This document shows, in pieces, positions 58,501-64,000 of a stretch of 64,000 bases of DNA (position 1 is its first letter; each line of letters opens with the position of its first letter). The position numbers and the translations under genes are program-made. Origin of the DNA: Globisporangium splendens (Eukaryota > Oomycota > Peronosporomycetes > Pythiales > Pythiaceae); contig VFIW01000018.1 of assembly GCA_006386115.1 (NCBI GenBank), positions 372,001-436,000 of the forward strand. The letters run 5' to 3'. Below the pieces are notes generated by a model. That model was not told where the DNA came from. It made no database searches and was given only the letters and a program-made list of their open reading frames with translations.

Positions 58501-61423
58501 TGTCTTTCCGCATGCCTGCGACGGTGTTTGCTAATTCAATCGCAGCAATTCGTCGTGGCTGAGTGACGTAGATGCCCACAGGACGCTCAGTCGGAGGTCC
58601 ACGTAGCGCATCATCAAGTAGGAATTGTGGAACCGAAGTACTTTTACCACAACCCGTTTCACCTTGAATAATGGTGATTTGATTGTGGGCGACATTGTTC
58701 AAGATCTCGTGGCGATGCTGGAACACTGGCAAGGTTTCCATTAGACCTTGTAGTCCTTGGATTTTGTCCGGTCCGCTTGACGTACTCGCTGACGTGACAA
58801 CGCCAGAATCCGAGCCCGTAGCTGCGTCAATCGCTTTCTCGATAGACACTCCAGTTGAACCAGAACCATTCTTCTTCGATTTGCTGCTTTCTTCAGATGC
58901 TCGTCCATTTTCCGATCCATTTCTCGATTTGGTTTGAGCCTTCGACCCGAGACGCTTTGCTACGATTGAAGGTGTCAAACCCTTCAACGCTTTGGCTGCA
59001 GCCTTCTTTGCTGGTTTAGACTTCTCACTCGTCACCAAAGCTTTATCTGACGAGTTGGCGATACTTGGAGGAAATGGTAATGGTAATGGAGGCTTTGGCG
59101 GCACCGATCGAGGAACTGGAGGAGGAACTGGAGGATTCGCATCCTGTTGAACTGGACGGTACACTTGACTTTTCTTCGCTACTTGCGACAAATTTGACCG
59201 ACTTTGTACGACGGCAGAAGTTGTTCCACCTGTTGTTACAGTGGTTCCTTCTTGCTCACTGATCTTCAGCTTCACAAGCTTCTTGGCGAGGGCATCAGTA
59301 GCATTGACACTCTTGGATGTTTGCTGAACGTTGATCTTTGGTGCTGGGATCAAGTTCTCCATCTGATTCGTCGCAGCTCGCAGACGAGTAAACTCGTTCC
59401 AAAACTCTTCAATGCTTACAGTGAGTTCGCTCTCCAATTGCTGAAACACGGTTTCCACTTGCGCTCGCGACACGCCACTAGAAGAATTTGAATTCCAGGC
59501 CGTTTTCACATCATCGGCAAGGCCATGAGACACTCGAATGAACACCTCCGGCGAAAAGAAAGTCGTGCAGCCTGCAGTCGGCAGCGGCTTCTCTCCAAGG
59601 ATCAATCGTAGCTGGGAAATTTGCTTTAGTGTCTCCAAAAAGGCAGTCACAGCTGCATAAACTTCCCATTCAATCGCCTGCTCATTGACTTCCAAAGGTA
59701 CAAGTCGCGAGCTTTTGTTGAGCTTGGCAGGCTTCCGATTGACGCAAAGCAGCGATGTGAGCAGCAAAAGCTCAATTCGTTGATCACTCAAGAGACGACA
59801 ATCGTGCAAGTAAATGTCATCGCACTTCTTCAACAACAGAAGCGAATACACGATCGTTTTCACATCAAGCGCCTGCTTTCTTGCCTTTCCCAGTGCGCCA
59901 GACAGAGACGACGCTTTCTGGAAACTCTGTCCATTTTGTCCATAAAGCAGACTGAATGTGAGTCCCCGCAATGCACAGTCCACCATTTTCGCAGAGCGAC
60001 CCTGGTGCGGAACTGCATGAAGCGACTTGAGGAAATCCAATCGCTGCAATTTGACGACGCGGTCAAATTGGTCACCGGCTTCAACTTCGCGGACCTGCAA
60101 CACGTTGAGTGCGTGATACGCGAGCTGTCGGACTTCTGCTAACAGACCTGCCAGCGCTCTCCCTTTCACGAGCAGCGGGTCGAATCGGTTGCTGATGCTT
60201 CGCGCGCTCATCTCGAGCACGTCAATAGCCGACGGCGGGAACTCGTAGCGATCCAGCAACTTCCGGTACGCATTCAGCTTGCTCTTCGGCAAAGACGGCT
60301 CGATTTGGATTGGGAACTGCTTCAAAAATGCCGCGGAATGGCCGTAAAAACGATAAATTTCATACAACGAACGCAAAAAGCCCGGTGTCTCGGCTTCGAT
60401 CTGGGCGAGCACAGGGTTGTCCAAGACAGGCAGTTGGTGTACGATCCACTTCGCGGCATCCTTTGGAAATAACGACGAGTTGCTGCCACAGTTAGTAGTT
60501 CGCTGGATCGGGAAATTCAGTTTGTGCGCCATGCCATACTCGGCATCAAGCAGTGGCGTCAAATCGTTGGAGCACAACAGCGCGAGGTCGACAAGCTGAT
60601 CCACGCGAAGCCCCAGCGATGCGGCGACTAGATCAGGGGAGAACACGCGAGCGCTGACAACTCCAGACTCTTCGTTCGCCACCAGCTTCGAAAACGGGAT
60701 ATACCGCGTCCCACGCATGCAAAAGAAATCGGAATCGTGACCCAAGATGGCAAACGCGCCTTGCGTGCGTACTAAATCCGCTAACTCTTCGTCGGCTTCG
60801 CGCTTCGCAGTCTTGATCGTCATTCCGTGCTTTTTCAGGATCGCGCGCAGCTTCTCGCGTGCAAACGGGAAAATTCCATTCGCTTGTTGCAATAACTTCG
60901 CAGTGAGTTCGCGATTCCCATCGGCGATGCGCAATGCTATCGTGCCGTCATCTCGATCGGCTGGTACCGATGATGTGAGGACTTCTTCCTGTGTCACCAC
61001 GGTCTTCGTCGTCACTGCTGTCGACTCAAATAGCGTATCAGCGAGTAATTGGATGCGAGCCACCTTTTGCAGCGCGCGATCTTGCAAGCAGTACGCCTTC
61101 CGGTGGTCCTTGCCGCCAAAGCACTGCGGGGGGTCGGTCACAAACACGAGCGAGATCTTGGCGGCACGCAGGGTCTTGAGCCACTGCTCCGTGTACACTT
61201 CCAGGCGCTCGGGACATCCGCCCAGCAGGAGCCACGCCTGCGGCGAGAGACTATTGCTGCTGCCCTCACTTTCTTTCTGCACCTGCTTGTAGACCAAGTC
61301 GCACACGTGGAAGAGGAAGCCGACAAAGTCGACGGCGAGCGTGACGTCCTGCAGCGCGTCGCACTTGGTGGACGTCGAGGCTTCGTTCTGCGCGCAGTAC
61401 GTCGTGAGACCGCGCACACCCAT
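55583..61423 (-). CDS. XPG/Asteroid-type nuclease fused to a DExH-box helicase
   Basis: One uninterrupted exon of 1946 residues from the ATG at 61423. Residues 1-340 form an XPG/FEN1-superfamily domain of Asteroid type: start MGVRGLTTYC, acidic positions VDFVG (about 30), VTDPPQ (about 96), EADEELADL (about 208) and HDSDFF (about 228), and a SNDLTPL helix-turn-helix segment (about 286), so the metal-site acids look intact. Residues 340-730 are helical; 740-890 are a Pro- and Lys/Ser-rich linker. The DExH helicase follows: Walker A GETGCGKST (about 922), TQPRRIAA, DEVHERS (about 1029), SATMDA (about 1061), STNIAESSVTIP and QRAGRAGR (about 1288), then the HA2 ratchet and a C-terminal region with a Cys pair. 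It probably unwinds and cleaves structured RNA or DNA. The separate families are known; I do not know this fusion. Confidence 0.93.
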   Translation of the reverse strand: MGVRGLTTYCAQNEASTSTKCDALQDVTLAVDFVGFLFHVCDLVYKQVQKESEGSSNSLSPQAWLLLGGCPERLEVYTEQWLKTLRAAKISLVFVTDPPQCFGGKDHRKAYCLQDRALQKVARIQLLADTLFESTAVTTKTVVTQEEVLTSSVPADRDDGTIALRIADGNRELTAKLLQQANGIFPFAREKLRAILKKHGMTIKTAKREADEELADLVRTQGAFAILGHDSDFFCMRGTRYIPFSKLVANEESGVVSARVFSPDLVAASLGLRVDQLVDLALLCSNDLTPLLDAEYGMAHKLNFPIQRTTNCGSNSSLFPKDAAKWIVHQLPVLDNPVLAQIEAETPGFLRSLYEIYRFYGHSAAFLKQFPIQIEPSLPKSKLNAYRKLLDRYEFPPSAIDVLEMSARSISNRFDPLLVKGRALAGLLAEVRQLAYHALNVLQVREVEAGDQFDRVVKLQRLDFLKSLHAVPHQGRSAKMVDCALRGLTFSLLYGQNGQSFQKASSLSGALGKARKQALDVKTIVYSLLLLKKCDDIYLHDCRLLSDQRIELLLLTSLLCVNRKPAKLNKSSRLVPLEVNEQAIEWEVYAAVTAFLETLKQISQLRLILGEKPLPTAGCTTFFSPEVFIRVSHGLADDVKTAWNSNSSSGVSRAQVETVFQQLESELTVSIEEFWNEFTRLRAATNQMENLIPAPKINVQQTSKSVNATDALAKKLVKLKISEQEGTTVTTGGTTSAVVQSRSNLSQVAKKSQVYRPVQQDANPPVPPPVPRSVPPKPPLPLPFPPSIANSSDKALVTSEKSKPAKKAAAKALKGLTPSIVAKRLGSKAQTKSRNGSENGRASEESSKSKKNGSGSTGVSIEKAIDAATGSDSGVVTSASTSSGPDKIQGLQGLMETLPVFQHRHEILNNVAHNQITIIQGETGCGKSTSVPQFLLDDALRGPPTERPVGIYVTQPRRIAAIELANTVAGMRKDNEFGEDGVVGNVIGYRIGQKQLISNRTKITYVTTGYMVERLIHDPESLQKITHLVLDEVHERSMDVDLLLLLLKLQLSQHSHLRLVIMSATMDAKVILNYFANSLSTRLVKKKPLFVGSKLFPVENVFLDGLDSRFPQLYDRCRKEFIFMQNKFKTLVDNHTPANHEAAVLTVASILEKQLQVILEMVKMLIESGRHQQKSQCILVFLPGISSINAMYESLSELQNSSSGLVRVFVLHSGLELEHQQEAFRTIDQKSTKVILSTNIAESSVTIPDVTHVINCGIEKQIEMPNAGSTHAEVLINTWCSQASAKQRAGRAGRVMAGTAFHMFSQSFYEACMLEYSTPEMLRKPLDRIILLLKGKMDQFGTPSVLLQKALNAPNLQNVEGAYKLLAHFDAIDSTNEKTAKMTTFGSFVCHFPLSLQLCRLVMTGAYLMQESPEQQAGVQQTGTGESWSLLLHVVILVSVLSVPDLFLSPSFYHAHSAIGYIKEMNQNLKAKLDADAGVWSEPLAIWRLYLELMARHSPTKKLNLGHICRQRSISFRRFQTLNFLISDLCNRLIALAKNPTSSFSGLLSTKTVEMLTRLDGYASSQRVDKRLLQFSKRTLEGTNLEEEVLRFLIVHNYDEHLIGGAMSNPANFGDDDDLDRMDRIDLKISNESFKEFSAMKNKQRVEMFDHLASSSADTLKEFAAIAYDGKIVSLYTHATSVANDGNQDGDEERRNYHDLLPRMSFPVSLLYYIRDQRFPVDFGVHTDNRELKLRFRVDSSNGSTLSWCQQKDNGKVSLSGRNLFSLPVRDVEDKLPSQKLLAVYAERLFTGDESRMFCSKCTLLPPDSVGYYPTMLLVCARARATIWLLVNEEVGEISTVKVDAQVVVMPKETALHLSVLDTVNVVRQGFSDAHHGVVQGKRLNATHLLALADDRNFVVRATPTKRSAGRSEWRQLRPRDYDAATLKEMEVNGIARPRFPPLVMS

Positions 61424-62028
61424 GGTATCGCTGCTGCTACTGCTGTATAGCGCGAGCGTGTCTTAAGTCTGAGAATGCGCTGCTGGCGCGTGCACGTGGC
61501 GGATGGGAGACGACGACGCCTTCCTTCTCTTGTCTCCACCAGCCTGCGTTTTTGTTTCTCTTTGGGGTTCGCAGAGTGCAGGCAGTTGGACTCAGACAAT
61601 CTGAGTCCAGAGAATGATGTGCGAAACTATGACCTGTTATAATACGTATGCGATTAATCAAGCGTCATTTACGTTTTTATAGAGGCAATATCATTGTCTT
61701 AGAAAGGTAAAAGAATCCGAAATAGGTGGTTAAGTCGTGTGCTAAATGATACTATAAAGGCTTATGCTATATATAAAGTCTTTTGGGTCTGTGAATAGCT
61801 GAAGCAACAGCAAGAGACAAAACAAGTGCGACTGTTTCCGAGAGAAACGAAAAATAAGGCGAACTTTACACCAACTGGGTTGAGATCCAAGCAACCGTCC
61901 ACCAGTCGTAAAGTGCGTGCGCACCTTGCGCGTTTAACACACAAGCGCACCTAAGATGTTTGCCCACATTGTGCATGTTCGCTCCAAGTTCAACTGCAAC
62001 CAAGATGCCAAGAGTGCGCAGTCGTCCA
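61424..62028. other. Upstream region of the nuclease-helicase gene
   Basis: About 600 bp with an AT-rich stretch (61630-61870) and a perfect inverted repeat at 61588-61608. No coding signal. It ends where the inverted guanine-deaminase copy begins. Confidence 0.5.
61588..61608. repeat. Perfect 9-bp inverted repeat with 3-nt loop
   Basis: GGACTCAGA and TCTGAGTCC are separated by CAA, about 165 bp upstream of the nuclease-helicase ATG. It could be a dimeric protein-binding site or a hairpin in the 5' UTR. Confidence 0.7.
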
Positions 62029-62626
62029 TGCGCCGCAGTACATGGGACGCGGCGCGCGAGTGGTACACGAAGCTGCTGGACCGCATGCTCGCCGAGGGGG
62101 TCACGACGGCGCAGTACTTTGCGACGATCCACTTGGAGTCGACCAAGCTGTTTGCGGATTTGGTCGAGGCACGCGGACAGCGAGGACTCGTGGGACTCGT
62201 GTCCATGGACCGCAATGCCCCCGACACGTACATGTCGAGCAGCGCGCAGCATGCGCTTGACGACGCCGAGCAGTTCGTGAAGTACACGCTCGCCAAGCAA
62301 AACGAGCTCGTGCTGCCCGTGTTGACGCCTCGTTTCATTCCGACGTGTACGTTGGAGCTTCTGCGTGGACTCGGAGCGCTAGCAGAGCAGTACGATGTGC
62401 ACATTCAGTCCCATGCGGCCGAGTCGCTCGACGAAGAAGCGTTCGTGGAGCATCTGCATCCATGGAAGCGCGACGCACAGATCTTCCACGAGGCGAAGCT
62501 GTTCACGAAGAAAGCTTGCATGGCGCATTCTGCGCATTTAACAGACGACGAACTCGACGTGTTCCGCGAAGCGGGGACGTCGATTGCGCATTGTCCGCTG
62601 TCGAATTTCTACTTTGCCAACGGAAA
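62029..62626 (+). pseudogene. Partial inverted copy of guanine deaminase
   Basis: From about 62046 to 62626 the sequence is nearly identical to the reverse complement of 54260-54841, with about six base differences by my reading giving five changed residues (I/V, G/W, L/F, V/A, T/A). A short match to the upstream HAPQYQYMG region, with a deletion of about 90 nt, extends homology to about 62029. The copy breaks off exactly after ANG and meets a stop two codons later. It lacks an intact HxH metal motif and the C-terminal Asp, so it cannot be an active deaminase. A readable frame from 61956 could still give a 224-residue product. This is a recent segmental duplication. Confidence 0.88.
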
Positions 62627-62979
62627 ATAGTCGCGATCGAAATTGGCAGTTTATGCCAATGTGTTCCTGAAAGACGAACAAGCGCGAGGTTCGTCAATTT
62701 TTGTCATGAAGCTTCATGACAATGCATGACCACGGTTCAATTTGCCATCAAATTTCAAATTTCAGATGTGACCAATGACTTTGATGGGTCCGCTGAAGTA
62801 CTTGCTGCTCTGCGAAGAGAGAGTCGGCTTGTTCTCTTTCAACTGTCGTGAACTCGCGTTTTCCACTTTGCTACAGTTGCTTTTTTGCTTCTTTGCAAAC
62901 ATCTCGCCGAAGCAAATCTCGCCAAGAAAGTCGTCTGCGCCAACACACCACGTATCAAGTCAACGAGAATTCAAGCGTC
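62627..62979. other. Intergenic or 5' region of the terminal gene
   Basis: About 350 bp. The frame of the next gene is open back to about 62797 with no ATG, and a possible splice acceptor (TTTGCTACAG) ends at 62874, so an upstream exon may exist. Confidence 0.4.
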
Positions 62980-64000
62980 ATGCGCTGCAGCTTTGAAGAA
63001 AACCCGAAAATGGTCAGCAATGACTGCTTCCGTCTCCTGTCGTTGCGCCTGGAAGTACAAAATGATGTGGAGGTCGTGAAGGCGGTTTTGGAAGAACTGG
63101 AGGTCATGCGTCTGAGCTGCTCGTTGGGAATGCTCTCGCCTGTGAACATCAAGGACTTCAAGCACGATATGCTCGAAGCTCGCGAATTCGATGACGATTT
63201 TGCTCGCTTCTTGCGCAACGATGTGTTTAATCGCGCCAACAGAGATCCAGATAATCTCGATGAAGACATGGACGAGAACGAGTGCGATGGCGTGGAAGTG
63301 ATGTCTCTTTTTGGGAAGCAGAGTGAGGTCCAGAAAGAACTTGCTCGTTTGGGATGCTGGTCGGAGGATTGTGAAGCTAACTTGCAATCGCAAGACCAAG
63401 GAATCTATTGTGCACGCTTGAAGACTCCTCCCAGCACTGTTGGCACCCAAGGGCGAGTGCTGGTGCTTTTTGCCTGGATTCAAGATATCCTATTTGAACC
63501 GCAACGACTCCGTGACACGGCAACCTACATTTTGCGCTTTTTGACGTGCCTGAGCTCAAACATTGTGTGCTGTTTGTCTGCCGCCGATGTGGAGAAGATT
63601 CAGCAAGTCGTTGCAGATTTGACGTTGGGCAACTCACAAGAGTGGAAGTCCTACTCGGTTGCGTTTCGTGTGGAGAAACAGGAAGATGAGAAGGACGAAG
63701 TGCGCTGTGAACATGTCCAAAGTATTGACCTCCTTGGTATCCCAAGTGCTAACAACCAACGCATGGTAAAAGGAAGCTTTCCTGCGATGGTCGTCACATC
63801 GCCAGCACCTGCGACGACGAGAAGCATGAAAGGAAAGGTTGAATTTGATAGCGTTGAAGAATATGCGCAATGGCTGGTAAAGCATGCAGAAGATTTCAAA
63901 TTACGTGTTGACTATTCGCCAGCTGTTGCTACTCAAGGTTTTCGAAACAACTTCGTCAAAGCAGCAAACGTGATCCCTGAGGACGCATTTCAGCTTATTG
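62980..64000 (+). CDS. Unrecognised protein, 5' part, running off the window
   Basis: Open frame of 340 codons from the ATG at 62980 to the window end with no stop. Predicted protein is mixed helical with an acidic segment (about residues 90-110) and a hydrophobic helix near 170-195 (RVLVLFAWIQDILF, then TYILRFLTCLSSNIVCCL). It includes the phrases LLGIPSANNQ and FDSVEEYAQWLVKHAEDF. Composition and codon use look coding throughout. No family recognised, and the C-terminal part is missing, so function cannot be given. Confidence 0.75.
   Translation, partial: MRCSFEENPKMVSNDCFRLLSLRLEVQNDVEVVKAVLEELEVMRLSCSLGMLSPVNIKDFKHDMLEAREFDDDFARFLRNDVFNRANRDPDNLDEDMDENECDGVEVMSLFGKQSEVQKELARLGCWSEDCEANLQSQDQGIYCARLKTPPSTVGTQGRVLVLFAWIQDILFEPQRLRDTATYILRFLTCLSSNIVCCLSAADVEKIQQVVADLTLGNSQEWKSYSVAFRVEKQEDEKDEVRCEHVQSIDLLGIPSANNQRMVKGSFPAMVVTSPAPATTRSMKGKVEFDSVEEYAQWLVKHAEDFKLRVDYSPAVATQGFRNNFVKAANVIPEDAFQLI

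Overview
This window reads as nuclear DNA of an oomycete, probably Peronosporales. The evidence is gene content and structure: compact protein genes in both orientations, short GT-AG introns (about 49-137 nt in most genes), a zinc-knuckle protein of the type often labelled WRKY19-like, a membrane-anchored GH5 glucanase, a temptin-like secreted protein and a PLAC8 fragment. TAA, TAG and TGA all end intact genes, so the code is standard. I saw no rRNA, tRNA, CRISPR array or transposon. Species identity is inference.

Layout. Positions 1-8722 (+) hold a very large SFI1/IQ/FN3/MORN/WW coiled-coil protein, cut by the window edge and carrying several unresolved frame changes. 9049-10431 (-) is a zinc-knuckle regulator, followed by about 5.9 kb with no supported gene. 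16313-17679 (+) is a six-exon SUMO-like/BTB protein that converges on a 13-exon fidgetin-like-1 AAA ATPase (17929-20785, -). After a 1.4 kb gap come a temptin-like secreted protein (22198-22662, +), a Pro/Ser-rich non-RD protein kinase (23117-25861, -), and a divergent RRP43/EXOSC8 exosome subunit (26104-27257, +). Next are a membrane-anchored serine carboxypeptidase (28018-29990, +), a mitochondrial YCII protein (30300-30665, -), an LYR-motif protein (31027-31604, +), a small membrane protein (31862-32152, +) and a membrane GH5 glycosidase (32342-34488, -).

The second half starts with a PLAC8 relic and a decayed large secreted EF-hand/beta-propeller gene (about 36361-42393, +). Then come DNA topoisomerase II (42800-48161, +, nine exons), an Asp/Glu racemase-family protein (48403-49323, -), a heavily decayed large gene (49431-53271, -) and guanine deaminase (53825-55234, -). 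A single-exon 1946-residue XPG/Asteroid-type nuclease fused to a DExH helicase follows (55583-61423, -), then an inverted partial copy of guanine deaminase (about 62029-62626) and the 5' part of an unrecognised gene running off the end.

Two large genes are clearly broken by premature stops and indels, and a third has unresolved frame changes, while the long housekeeping genes between them are intact. The first has centrin-binding, MORN and possible dynein-stalk-like parts. One explanation is a lineage losing flagellate zoospores, as in some downy mildews; this is a hypothesis. The best candidate for something undescribed is the nuclease-helicase fusion.
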